DNA of 64,000 bases from Ferruginibacter paludis (GTDB lineage Bacteria > Bacteroidota > Bacteroidia > Chitinophagales > Chitinophagaceae). The translations under genes and the position numbers were made by a program. The stretch spans positions 310,001-374,000 of the forward strand of contig NZ_JAUFQJ010000002.1 of assembly GCF_030409685.1 (NCBI RefSeq), written 5' to 3'. This document shows, piece by piece, positions 17,018 through 26,424 of this stretch. The first letter of the stretch is position 1, and every line of letters starts with the position of its first letter. Below the pieces are notes generated by a model. The model did no database searches. It was not told the DNA's origin and saw nothing but the letters and a program-made list of their open reading frames with translations.

Positions 17018-18346
17018 ATGATGAATATTGTAATAGTAGGTGGTGGATTCGCAGGGGTAAACCTGGCAAAAAAGCTCGCCGGCAAGGATGGTTTCGATGT
17101 GACTTTAATTGATAAGAATAACTATAATTTTTTTCCTCCTTTAATTTACCAGGTGGCCACTGGTTTCCTTGAGCCGACCAGCATCAGCTATCCTTTCCGT
17201 AAATTTTTTGCCGGAAAAGATAACCTGCATTTTCGTTTGGCAGAAGTACTGAAAGTAGTGCCGGAACAAAACAAAATAATATTGGATGAGGGTGAAATGA
17301 GTTACGATCAGCTGGTATTTGCCACCGGTGCTGAGACCAATTATTTTGGCATGAAGAACGTAGCGCAAAAATCGCTGCCCATGAAAACGCTGAGTGACGC
17401 CATGGAAATGCGGAATAAGCTGCTGGAAAATATGGAGCAGGCAGCCATCAGCAATGATCCCGTTGAAATAAAAGAATTGCTCACAATCGTAATTGCAGGC
17501 GGCGGGCCTACAGGCGTTGAACTGGCCGGTATGTTTGCCGAAATGAAGAATGGAATAATAAGAAAAGAGTATCCTTTTTTAACAGGTAAGGGGGGCGAAA
17601 TTTATTTGGTAGATGGCCTCGGTGCGGTGCTTACACCGATGAGTCCCGAATCGCAGAAAGATACTTTTGAAGCCCTGACAAAGCTCGGTGTTAAAATAAA
17701 GCTTAACTGCCAGGTGAAAGATTATGTTGACAATAAAGTAATACTGGCCAACGGCGAAACCATTGGGTCAAGGAGTTTGATCTGGGCCGCAGGTGTATCC
17801 GCAAAAGTGTTTGAGGGATTGCCTGAGGAAAGTTATGGCCGCGGAAAAAGAATGATAGTGGACGAGTTCAATAAAGTGAAAAATACACAAAATATTTATG
17901 CACTGGGAGATACCGCTTTACAAACCACAGATGCAAAATTTCCCAATGGGCATCCGCAGGTAGCGCAGGTGGCCATTCAGCATGCGGTGCAGCTGGCTAA
18001 AAATTTTAAACTCATACAGGAAGGCAAAACGCCGGAGGCTTTTGAATATAAAGACAAGGGCTCTATGGCCATCATTGGCCGCAACAAGGCGGTAGTAGAT
18101 TTGCCTAAACCGAAGTTGCATATGAATGGTTTCATAGCATGGCTGGCGTGGCTTTTTATTCACCTGGCTTCGTTAATTACTTACCGCAACAGGGTGCGTA
18201 CTTTCTGGAACTGGATGATTGCTTATTTTACAAAAGACCAGTCTTTAAGAATGATTTTAAGGCCAGCGGCAAAGCAAAGTGTCACGACTGAAGCACCTTC
18301 AACCGTCGTAGTTGAACAAAGGCCACAGGCGGTTGGTGCAAATTAG
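17018..18346 (+). CDS. ndh: Type II NADH dehydrogenase (NDH-2) family FAD oxidoreductase
   Basis: This 442-residue flavoprotein would pass electrons from NADH to quinone without pumping protons. The FAD-binding Rossmann motif is at the N-terminus (VIVGGGFAGVNLAKKL), followed by the DKNNYNFFPPLIYQVATG region typical of NDH-2. A second dinucleotide motif for NADH lies near residue 160 (VIAGGGPTGVELAGM), and the FAD-contacting IYALGDTAL near 292. The C-terminal segment (GFIAWLAWLFIHLASLITY plus an amphipathic stretch) is the usual membrane anchor. Two adjacent ATG codons (17018, 17021) could serve as start. Confidence 0.9.
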   Translation: MMNIVIVGGGFAGVNLAKKLAGKDGFDVTLIDKNNYNFFPPLIYQVATGFLEPTSISYPFRKFFAGKDNLHFRLAEVLKVVPEQNKIILDEGEMSYDQLVFATGAETNYFGMKNVAQKSLPMKTLSDAMEMRNKLLENMEQAAISNDPVEIKELLTIVIAGGGPTGVELAGMFAEMKNGIIRKEYPFLTGKGGEIYLVDGLGAVLTPMSPESQKDTFEALTKLGVKIKLNCQVKDYVDNKVILANGETIGSRSLIWAAGVSAKVFEGLPEESYGRGKRMIVDEFNKVKNTQNIYALGDTALQTTDAKFPNGHPQVAQVAIQHAVQLAKNFKLIQEGKTPEAFEYKDKGSMAIIGRNKAVVDLPKPKLHMNGFIAWLAWLFIHLASLITYRNRVRTFWNWMIAYFTKDQSLRMILRPAAKQSVTTEAPSTVVVEQRPQAVGAN

Positions 18347-18350
18347 ACAG

Positions 18351-19808
18351 TTAGAATTCATCTTTTACAAGTTCATACAACCGCTCCATTTTTGAGCACT
18401 GACGTTGATAAATTTGATGGTTTGATTGATCAGGCTCGTAGGTTTTTCCGACAGCAATTTCCATGGTGTAAGGCAATGCCAATGCCTGTATGCCCACCAT
18501 CACGGCACCCAGAGCCGAACATTCTTCAACAGCAATTACATTCACCGGCAGGTTAAATGTATCAGCCAGCACCTGCACCCACAAAGGGCTTTCAGTAAAA
18601 CCACCGTTGGCGTAAATGGTGGTAACGGGTGATTTCTCCATCAATATTTTGCCGATACTGTACACATTGTATACCACCGATTCCATGGCTGCCCGTATCA
18701 AATGTGCTGTAGTATGTTTGATGTCCAAACCAAAATAAACGCCTCTTGCATCCGGGTTCCATAGCGGTGCTCTTTCACCGAGGATATAAGGCAACAACAA
18801 TAATTCATCGCTGCCCGCTGCAACGTTGGTCGCAAGATGTATAAATTCGTCGTAGGCCGTTGTATCCTTTAATAACTGTTCTTTCAACCATTGAATAACG
18901 ACGGCGCCATTGCTGCTGGCGCCGCCCAGAATATATTGTTCGCCGTTTAAATGATAACAGAAAGTGCGCATGCTTTTATCTGTTATCAGCTGCGAAGTAA
19001 CCACCCTTGCGGCACTGCTGGTGCCAATGGTTACTGCCATAGAACCCGCTACTGTAGCGCCACTGCCAAGATTCGCCAATGCGCCGTCGCTGCTGCCAAT
19101 TACAAAAGCGGTTTGCTTAAAAGCCTTTAGTTGTTCTGCCGCATTCGATTCAATTTTTGCGGGTAAATATTCAATATGAGTGCAGGCTACAATGCTGGAT
19201 AAATGGCTTTTTTCAATACCCAAATCTGCAAGAATGTTTGCTTCCCATTGCAGTGCTACACTGTTCAATAAACCAGTGGCCGATGCAATGGCGGTATCAA
19301 CAATGTATTTGCCAAACAGCCGGTGAAATACAAATTCCTTGATGCCGATAAATTTTGTACACCTTGCAAAAGCCAAGGGTTCATTCTTTTTAAACCAAAG
19401 CATCTTGCAAAGCGGCGACATGGCATGAATGGGCACGCCGGTGCTGTGATAATACTTTTCGCCCTGTGGCGTTTGCTTCAATGCAACGGCTAATTCACCG
19501 GCACGGTTATCCGCCCAAATGATACAATTGGTTAATGGCTGATCATTTTCATCCATCAATATTAAGCTATGCATGGCAGAAGAAAAGCTGATGAATACCG
19601 GCTGATCTTGCGGCAATGCAGCAGCTATTCCGGTAAGACAATGGATTACCGCATCCAGTATTTCCTGCGGGTTTTGTTCACTCTGGTTTTCCTGCGGATG
19701 CAATATCGGGTAGCCGGATGACTGCTTTGCCAGCACCACCCCGGTAGAAGAAAAAGCAACGGCTTTTGTAGATGTAGTTCCAATATCAATTCCTATAAAA
19801 TAATCCAT
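18351..19808 (-). CDS. FGGY-family carbohydrate kinase, gluconokinase-like
   Basis: The 485-residue protein has the two-domain FGGY architecture: an N-terminal phosphate-1 motif IDIGTTSTKAV, substrate-domain residues WADNRA, a mid-protein GSSDGALANLG, an ATP-site VTIGTSSAARV, and the C-terminal adenosine region NGGFTESPLWVQVLADTF. The GSSDGALANLG and LGERAPLWNPDARGVYFG segments are most like gluconokinases of the FGGY type rather than glycerol or xylulose kinases. It transfers phosphate from ATP to a sugar acid or ketose in the cytoplasm. The gene is divergent from the hydrolase cluster starting at 20045. Confidence 0.85.
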   Translation of the reverse strand: MDYFIGIDIGTTSTKAVAFSSTGVVLAKQSSGYPILHPQENQSEQNPQEILDAVIHCLTGIAAALPQDQPVFISFSSAMHSLILMDENDQPLTNCIIWADNRAGELAVALKQTPQGEKYYHSTGVPIHAMSPLCKMLWFKKNEPLAFARCTKFIGIKEFVFHRLFGKYIVDTAIASATGLLNSVALQWEANILADLGIEKSHLSSIVACTHIEYLPAKIESNAAEQLKAFKQTAFVIGSSDGALANLGSGATVAGSMAVTIGTSSAARVVTSQLITDKSMRTFCYHLNGEQYILGGASSNGAVVIQWLKEQLLKDTTAYDEFIHLATNVAAGSDELLLLPYILGERAPLWNPDARGVYFGLDIKHTTAHLIRAAMESVVYNVYSIGKILMEKSPVTTIYANGGFTESPLWVQVLADTFNLPVNVIAVEECSALGAVMVGIQALALPYTMEIAVGKTYEPDQSNHQIYQRQCSKMERLYELVKDEF

Positions 19809-19854
19809 ACCGCAGTCGTTGTGTGGCTTTTCAAAATGTATAAGTAATCAGTTT

Positions 19855-19868
19855 AGCAGTTAACTGCT
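19855..19868. promoter_or_regulatory. Perfect 14-bp palindrome, candidate operator
   Basis: AGCAGTTAACTGCT is a perfect palindrome in the 236-base divergent region between the sugar kinase (start 19808) and the GH31 gene (start 20045). It is 47 bases from the kinase start, a position suited to a dimeric regulator. No cognate regulator gene is in the window. Confidence 0.4.
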
Positions 19869-20044
19869 TATTTATAAACAATAATACTGTCTTTCCGTGG
19901 TATCCCTAAATAAAACGGCGTTGAAGTCAACATTTAAATACCTTTATGGTATAAATGTCATTTTGACTTTATTTTATAAAATATACCCGGTTCGCGTTTA
20001 AACTTACACGGATTTTTATCACGATCTGCTAAATTAAAGCTTCC

Positions 20045-22918
20045 ATGTTTACCAAAGTCTCCGCAATTGTTGCTTGTTTTTTATGTTCTTGTTTATTAAC
20101 ACCTTTTATTGCAGCTGCAACTCAGCCACCTGCCTACACAAAAATTGAAGATGGTATTATTGTTCAGCTAAACAATGGGCAACCCAATGCTGCCCGGCTG
20201 ATTAAGCTACAGGTGGTCAGTGAAAATATTTTTCATGTTACGGCAACGCCGCTGGATCAATTTGCAGAACAACCGAGCCTGGTACTGGATGAAAAAAAGC
20301 GCAGCCCTGTAAAGTGGGACATCAAAGAAACTGCGGGCGAAGTAATTTTAGTTACAGCAACCACACAAGCGAAAATAATTTTATCAACCGGGCAGGTGAG
20401 TTTTCTTGACAAGGCAGGCAATGTATTATTGCAGGAGGCGCCCGGCGGCGGAAAAACATTTACCGGCACCACGCTGGATGGTGAACAGTCTTACATAGTA
20501 CGGCAGGCTTTTGAAAGCAGCGCTGATGAAGGATTGTATGGCCTCGGCCAGCACCAGGCCGGTGTTTTTAATTATAAGGGCACGCAGGTGTTATTATCGC
20601 AGTACAACACAGAAGTGGCGGTTCCTTTTATGACCTCCAGTAAAAATTATGGTATTTTATGGCACAACAATTCCATTACCAAAAGCATTGACAGCAGGAA
20701 CTATGAGCAACTGAATACGCTGAAATTATTTAGCGCCAATGGTGATGAGGGATGGTTAACGGCTACTTATATTGACAAGAAAAATCCAACGCACATCTTT
20801 GTGTCAAGGCCCGAGTCTTACATCGACTATCCTTATATTCCTTCGCTAAAAAAATTCCCAGACAGTATCAATTTGGCCAATACACTCGTAACATGGGAGG
20901 GTAAAATTGAAAGCGGCTTTACCGGCCAGCATGTATTTAATTTTTATTTGTCCGGCTATACAAAAATTTTTATGGATGGAAAATTGATTGCCAGCAGGTG
21001 GCGTCAAAGCTGGAACCCGGGCACAGAGCTTATAAAAATCAATTTCGAGAAAGGGAAGAAATACGACTTTAAAATTGAGTGGGATCCTTCCAGCAGTCAG
21101 TCTTATATTTCCTGCACCTGGCTGAAACCCTTAACTGGCAAGGATAAAAATGAATTTGCTTTTGAATCAGAAGCAGGCACTGCGGTTGATTATTATTTTG
21201 TTACCGGCGCTAACATGGATGAGGTAATAAGCGGTTACCGCAATCTTACGGGTAAAGCTACTATGCTGCCTAAATGGGCGATGGGCTTTTGGCAAAGCAG
21301 GGAAAGATATAAAACACAGGAAGAAATTTTAAGCACTGTGGCGGAGTTTCGTAAACGAAAAATTCCGCTGGATAATATCGTAGAAGACTGGAGTTACTGG
21401 GAGCCGGACAAGTGGGGCAGCCAGGACTTTGATAAAACACGTTTCCCGGACGCAGCCGGTATGATCAAAACACTGCATGAAAAATACCATACCCAATTTA
21501 TGATTTCGGTATGGCCCAAGTTTTATGAAGGTATAGCCAATTATAAGATGATGAACGATAGCGGCTGGATATACAAACGCAATGTGGCCAACCATGAAAG
21601 AGACTGGATTGGTAAAGGATATGTGAGCAGTTTTTACGATGCATATAATCCCAATGCACGTAAAGCTTTCTGGGGAACGATGAATAAAACTTTGTATCCC
21701 GCCGGCGTGGATGCCTGGTGGTTGGATGCAACCGAACCGGATATCAACAGCAATGGCAGTCCGCAGCAACGCAAAGAATTGAGCACACCCAACTACTTCG
21801 GTTCCTCTGCAAAAAATTACAACGCATTCGCACTGATGAATGCAAAAGGTGTGTATGAAGGGCAGCGTGCAACCAATCCTGCTAAAAGGGTTTTTATTCT
21901 TACCCGTTCCTCTTATGCTGGCATTCAAAAATATGCGGCTGCAACCTGGAGTGGTGATATCGGCTCGCGCTGGGAGGATTTTAAAAATCAAATTCCCGCT
22001 GGCTTAAATTTTGGTTTATCCGGAATGCCGTACTGGACAACAGATATAGGTGGTTTTGCCACCGAACAACGTTACGAAAATGCAAAGGGAAAGGACCTGG
22101 AAGAGTGGCGGGAACAAATGACCCGCTGGTACCAGTTTGGCGCTTTTTGCCCGCTCTTCAGGGTGCATGGGCAATACCCTTACCGCGAAATATTTAACAC
22201 CGCACCGGAAGATCATCCTGCCTATAAAAGCATGTTGTATTACGACAAATTGCGCTACCGCCTGATGCCTTACATTTATTCACTGGCCGGCCAAACCTAC
22301 CAAAACGATTACACTATTATGCGTGCTTTGCAAATGGATTTCGCAAATGATACCGAGGTTAAAAACATTGGCAACGAGTATATGTTTGGACCTGCTATTT
22401 TGGTAAACCCGGTCACTGATTTTTTAGCAAGAAACAGAGCTGTGTATTTACCTGCAGGCACTGGCTGGTATAATTTATATGATGGTAAATTTATAGCAGG
22501 GGGTCAAACCATCACAGCAGATGCACCTTATGAGCAAATACCCTTGTTTGTAAAAGAAGGTTCCATCATTCCTTATGGACCCGAGATGGAGTACACGGCC
22601 GAAAAACCCGCTGACCCAATCACGCTGTATGTGTATGGCGGTAAGGATGCCAGCTTTACCTTGTATGAAGATGAAAATACCAATTACAATTATGAAAACG
22701 GGCAGTTTGCAACGATACAAATTAATTATACTGAAGCAGCAAAAACTGTAACAATTGAAAACAGGAAAGGCAGTTTCAAAGGCATGTTAAACAACCGTAC
22801 TTTTAAAATTGTACTGGTAACGAAAGACAAACCATTGCCACTTGATTTACAAAATGTTGCCCCGCAAAAAACAGTGAAGTATGCAGGTAAAAAGCTGGTA
22901 GCGAATCTTTCAAAATAA
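20045..22918 (+). CDS. GH31 alpha-xylosidase/alpha-glucosidase with PA14 insert
   Basis: This 957-residue exported enzyme (signal peptide to about residue 27) has a GH31 N-terminal beta-sandwich. A PA14-like domain is inserted at about 255-370 (FTGQHVFNFYLSGYTKIFMDG...SYISCTWLKP). The catalytic barrel follows (PKWAMGFWQSRERY), then C-terminal beta domains. The nucleophile is Asp561 in WWLDATEPD and the acid/base Asp638 in TWSGDIGSRWE. A PA14 insert in a GH31 enzyme is known from Cellvibrio xyloglucan alpha-xylosidase, so alpha-xylosidase is a reasonable guess, but alpha-glucosidase cannot be excluded. It is first of four co-directional hydrolase genes; the next gene starts 31 bases downstream. 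Confidence 0.92.
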   Translation: MFTKVSAIVACFLCSCLLTPFIAAATQPPAYTKIEDGIIVQLNNGQPNAARLIKLQVVSENIFHVTATPLDQFAEQPSLVLDEKKRSPVKWDIKETAGEVILVTATTQAKIILSTGQVSFLDKAGNVLLQEAPGGGKTFTGTTLDGEQSYIVRQAFESSADEGLYGLGQHQAGVFNYKGTQVLLSQYNTEVAVPFMTSSKNYGILWHNNSITKSIDSRNYEQLNTLKLFSANGDEGWLTATYIDKKNPTHIFVSRPESYIDYPYIPSLKKFPDSINLANTLVTWEGKIESGFTGQHVFNFYLSGYTKIFMDGKLIASRWRQSWNPGTELIKINFEKGKKYDFKIEWDPSSSQSYISCTWLKPLTGKDKNEFAFESEAGTAVDYYFVTGANMDEVISGYRNLTGKATMLPKWAMGFWQSRERYKTQEEILSTVAEFRKRKIPLDNIVEDWSYWEPDKWGSQDFDKTRFPDAAGMIKTLHEKYHTQFMISVWPKFYEGIANYKMMNDSGWIYKRNVANHERDWIGKGYVSSFYDAYNPNARKAFWGTMNKTLYPAGVDAWWLDATEPDINSNGSPQQRKELSTPNYFGSSAKNYNAFALMNAKGVYEGQRATNPAKRVFILTRSSYAGIQKYAAATWSGDIGSRWEDFKNQIPAGLNFGLSGMPYWTTDIGGFATEQRYENAKGKDLEEWREQMTRWYQFGAFCPLFRVHGQYPYREIFNTAPEDHPAYKSMLYYDKLRYRLMPYIYSLAGQTYQNDYTIMRALQMDFANDTEVKNIGNEYMFGPAILVNPVTDFLARNRAVYLPAGTGWYNLYDGKFIAGGQTITADAPYEQIPLFVKEGSIIPYGPEMEYTAEKPADPITLYVYGGKDASFTLYEDENTNYNYENGQFATIQINYTEAAKTVTIENRKGSFKGMLNNRTFKIVLVTKDKPLPLDLQNVAPQKTVKYAGKKLVANLSK

Positions 22919-22949
22919 TACACTCATTTTTAACTATTAGAAATCTTAT

Positions 22950-25379
22950 ATGAATACCCTTACTATCAAGTGTACGTTTTTTTTGCTGGCAGCTATAGCA
23001 TTTTTATCGCCGGTAAAAAATGTAACTGCGCAACGAACACGAGCCAGCTTTAACAACAACTGGAAGTTTAAACTGGACTCTCTAAATGATTACAGCAAAC
23101 CGTCGGCAAATACAAGGGGCTGGCGCACATTAAATGTACCGCACGACTGGAGTATTGAATTTCCATTTGATTCTGCCAGCCCGACAGGCAATGGCGGCGG
23201 GGCTTTGCGTGGCGGCCTCGGTTGGTATGTAAAAAACTTTACGGTGCCGCTGGCTTCAAAAAATAAAATAGTCAGTATTGATTTTGATGGCGTGTATATG
23301 AACAGTGAAGTATGGATCAACGGGCATTGGCTTGGTCTGCGGCCCTATGGCTTTAGTTCTTTCCGTTACGATCTTACACCCTGGCTTAAATACGGCACCG
23401 AAAATAATGTGATTGCAGTTAAAGTGGATAATTCAAAGCAACCCAATTCCCGCTGGTATTCCGGCTCCGGAATTTACCGCAATGTGTGGTTGGTTACAAC
23501 AGATAAAATTTACATCGATCATTGGGGCACTTTCATTACAACCCCGGTTGTCAATAAAAATTCCGCAACGGTGCATATTGCCGCTAACATACGGCATGCA
23601 GATGACCCTCAAAAAAATGTAATTGTAACCAATATCATTTACAATGCGGCAGGTAGAGAAGTGGCAAGAAAAACCAGCAACAGTATTTCATTGAAGGATA
23701 CGGTTTCGGGCGTTGCACACGATCTTACAGTCACTGCTCCATCCTTATGGTCGGATACCAATCCTTACTTATACAAAGTAGTAACACAGGTGATGAGTGA
23801 TGGAAAATTAATTGATGCGTACACAACCCCAATGGGTATACGCAGCTTTGTGTTTGATGTAAATAAAGGCTTTTTACTGAATGGCAAGCCTGTTAAAATA
23901 AACGGCGTTTGCGATCACCACGATTTGGGATGTCTGGGTGCAGCCATTAATACCCGTGCTTTGGAAAGGCAACTGGAAATATTAAAAGGCATGGGCTGCA
24001 ATGGCATCCGCACGTCGCATAACCCGCCGGCTCCGGAGCTGCTGGACCTTTGTGATAAGATGGGTTTTATTGTAATGGACGAAGCGTTTGATATGTGGAA
24101 AAAGCAAAAGAATAAATACGATTATCACCTCGTTTGGGATGAATGGCACCAAAGAGATTTGGAAGATTTGATATTACGCGACCGCAATCATCCATCGGTT
24201 TTTATGTGGAGCATTGGCAATGAAATTTTAGAGCAATGGGATAGCTCAGGTATCACCATTGCCAAAGAGTTAGCTGGTATTGTAAAAGCACTGGATACCA
24301 CCCGTCCCATCACATCCGCTCTCAACGATCCTCAGCCGGGTAATAAAATTTATCAATCCGGTGCGCTGGATTTGGTTGGATTCAATTATCATCACCAGAA
24401 TTTCGCAGACTTTCAAAAGAATTTTCCCGGCCAAAAGTTTATTGGCACTGAAACGGTTTCTGCACTGGAAACCCGTGGCCATTATGATTTAATTCCTTCT
24501 GATAGTTTGCGCCGCTGGCCGGAGCGCTGGGACAAACCTTTTAATGAGGGCAATAAAGATTTAACCGTATCTGCTTATGATAATGTATCTGCGCCATGGG
24601 GTTCAACACATGAAGAAACCTGGAAAGAAATGAAGAAATACAATTTCCTTTCAGGCCAGTACATCTGGACCGGCTTTGATTATATTGGTGAACCAACACC
24701 TTATCCATGGCCTGCAAGAAGCTCTTATTTCGGCATCATCGATCTGGCGGGTTTTCCAAAGGATGTGTACTACATGTACCAAAGCGAATGGACAAATAAA
24801 AATGTATTGCACCTGTTGCCGCACTGGAACTGGAAGCAGGGTGATACCGTAGATGTATGGGCATACTACAACAATGCCGATGAAGTGGAACTGTATTTAA
24901 ACGGCAAATCGGTTGGCATTAAAAAGAAAACCGGTGATGACCTGCATGTGATGTGGCGCCTGCCTTTTGAACCTGGAACACTGAAAGCAATCAGTCGTAA
25001 AAACGGCGGGACTGTTTTGACAAAAGAAGTAACAACCGCGGGACCTGCTTACAAAATAGAACTAACCGCTGATAGAAAAATCATTGCTTCAGGTGGTGAT
25101 GATGTAAGTTTTGTAACCGTAAAAGTGCTGGACAAAAATGGCAACCTCGTGCCGGATGCAGCCAACCTGGTACAGTTTGAAGTCACCAATGGGGGAAGTA
25201 TTGCAGGTGTCGATAATGGCAACGAAACCAGCATGGAAAGCTTTAAGGATAACAAGCGAAAAGCTTTTAATGGTTTGTGTTTGGCGGTGATAAAGGCAGG
25301 TAGTAAAAAAGGAAATATTGTTTTAAAAGCGACAGCTCCTGGCTTGCAGACAGCACAAGTAAATATTATTTCAAAATAA
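22950..25379 (+). CDS. GH2 beta-galactosidase-type glycoside hydrolase
   Basis: The 809-residue exported enzyme (signal peptide ending near VTAQR) follows the GH2 plan: a sugar-binding jelly roll (GWRTLNVPHDWSIEFPF, WYSGSGIYRNVW), an Ig-like domain, a TIM barrel, and C-terminal Ig-like domains (DUF4982-like, then an Ig fold from about 700). The acid/base is Glu425 in WSIGNEILEQ and the nucleophile Glu501 in FIGTETVSA. Beta-galactosidase is the likeliest activity for this architecture in Bacteroidota. It is probably co-transcribed with the GH31 gene; a hairpin terminator follows before the GH43-like gene. Confidence 0.9.
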   Translation: MNTLTIKCTFFLLAAIAFLSPVKNVTAQRTRASFNNNWKFKLDSLNDYSKPSANTRGWRTLNVPHDWSIEFPFDSASPTGNGGGALRGGLGWYVKNFTVPLASKNKIVSIDFDGVYMNSEVWINGHWLGLRPYGFSSFRYDLTPWLKYGTENNVIAVKVDNSKQPNSRWYSGSGIYRNVWLVTTDKIYIDHWGTFITTPVVNKNSATVHIAANIRHADDPQKNVIVTNIIYNAAGREVARKTSNSISLKDTVSGVAHDLTVTAPSLWSDTNPYLYKVVTQVMSDGKLIDAYTTPMGIRSFVFDVNKGFLLNGKPVKINGVCDHHDLGCLGAAINTRALERQLEILKGMGCNGIRTSHNPPAPELLDLCDKMGFIVMDEAFDMWKKQKNKYDYHLVWDEWHQRDLEDLILRDRNHPSVFMWSIGNEILEQWDSSGITIAKELAGIVKALDTTRPITSALNDPQPGNKIYQSGALDLVGFNYHHQNFADFQKNFPGQKFIGTETVSALETRGHYDLIPSDSLRRWPERWDKPFNEGNKDLTVSAYDNVSAPWGSTHEETWKEMKKYNFLSGQYIWTGFDYIGEPTPYPWPARSSYFGIIDLAGFPKDVYYMYQSEWTNKNVLHLLPHWNWKQGDTVDVWAYYNNADEVELYLNGKSVGIKKKTGDDLHVMWRLPFEPGTLKAISRKNGGTVLTKEVTTAGPAYKIELTADRKIIASGGDDVSFVTVKVLDKNGNLVPDAANLVQFEVTNGGSIAGVDNGNETSMESFKDNKRKAFNGLCLAVIKAGSKKGNIVLKATAPGLQTAQVNIISK

Positions 25380-25399
25380 AGATTATATCTTTTATAAAG

Positions 25400-25436
25400 C
25401 CGTCATCAAACTTTGGTGACGGTATTTTTAATTTTT
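25400..25436 (+). terminator. Hairpin with T-rich tail after the GH2 gene
   Basis: Arms CCGTCATC (25400-25407) and GGTGACGG (25415-25422) form eight pairs, one of them G-U, around a seven-base loop. The tail is T-rich (tatttttaattttt). It lies 20 bases after the GH2 stop and may partly separate the first two hydrolase genes from the next two. Confidence 0.65.
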
Positions 25437-25449
25437 AGTACTATATACA

Positions 25450-26391
25450 ATGAAAAAGAAAATCGTCCCTTTTATTTTTCTGCTTGGCTTCTTACAAAAT
25501 AATTATGCGCAGCAAATTGCAAAAGACAGCATATTAATTTTTGCTTCTTTCAGGGACAATGGCCAGGACGGACTTCATTTGGCCTATAGTAAGGACGGGT
25601 ACAAATGGATGGCATTAAAAGGTGATAGTTCTTTTTTAACTCCTGCAGTAAGCAAGGATAAACTGATGAGAGACCCCTGTATCATTAAAGGCGCAGACAG
25701 ACTATTTCACATGGTTTGGACAGTGAGCTGGAAAGACCATGGCATTGGTTATGCCAGTTCAAAAGACATGGTGCATTGGTCTGCGCAGCAATTTATACCG
25801 GTGATGGAACAGGAACCAACAGCACTCAATTGCTGGGCACCAGAAATTATTTATGATGCACAAAACAAATTGTACATGATCTATTGGTCAACCACCATAC
25901 CAGGCCGGTTTGCAGCCGGAGATACCAGTGGTGATGAAAAATACAATCACCGGTTGTATTATGTAACTACCAGCGATTTTAAAAAATACAGCCCGGCCAA
26001 ATTATTATACGATAAGGGCTTCAACGTTATCGATGCTACCATTCAAAAAGTGGGTAAAAAATATTGCATGTTCTTAAAGGATGAAACATTAAAACCATTG
26101 CCGCAAAAAAATATCCGAATCGCATGGAGCGATCATCTTACTTATGGCTTTGGAAAACCATCAGCACCCATTACCGGTAAGTACTGGGCCGAAGGACCTA
26201 CTGCCATTCAAGTAGGAAAAAAATGGATTGTTTATTTTGATAAATATGCTGAAGAAAAATACGGTGGGGTAGAATCAACTGATTTAATAAATTGGAAGGA
26301 TGTTTCTGATGCTATCCAGTTTCCTGCTGGGACAAGGCACGGGACTGTTATCGGGATTACCTCGTCGGAGTTTGAAAGTTTCTTTAAATAA
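25450..26391 (+). CDS. GH43-like glycoside hydrolase (five-bladed propeller)
   Basis: This 313-residue secreted protein (signal peptide MKKKIVPFIFLLGFLQNNYA) has the repeated blade pattern of GH43-type propellers: HLAYSKDGYKW, IGYASSKDMVHWS, YYVTTSDFKKYSP. Candidate active-site acids are an N-terminal Asp in ASFRDNGQDG, the Asp of MRDPCIIKG and the Glu of WAEGPTAIQ, in the order expected for base, pKa modulator and acid. It is likely an arabinofuranosidase, xylosidase or galactofuranosidase. The subfamily was not resolved by eye. The next GH2 gene begins 33 bases after it. Confidence 0.8.
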   Translation: MKKKIVPFIFLLGFLQNNYAQQIAKDSILIFASFRDNGQDGLHLAYSKDGYKWMALKGDSSFLTPAVSKDKLMRDPCIIKGADRLFHMVWTVSWKDHGIGYASSKDMVHWSAQQFIPVMEQEPTALNCWAPEIIYDAQNKLYMIYWSTTIPGRFAAGDTSGDEKYNHRLYYVTTSDFKKYSPAKLLYDKGFNVIDATIQKVGKKYCMFLKDETLKPLPQKNIRIAWSDHLTYGFGKPSAPITGKYWAEGPTAIQVGKKWIVYFDKYAEEKYGGVESTDLINWKDVSDAIQFPAGTRHGTVIGITSSEFESFFK

Positions 26392-26424
26392 CCGGATAAC
26401 TTTACAACAGAAAATTAAAATGTA

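Noticed and set aside
21329-21991. 220-codon minus-strand open frame
   Set aside because: It is antisense to the catalytic barrel of the GH31 gene, whose active-site motifs are intact; its own translation shows no domain.
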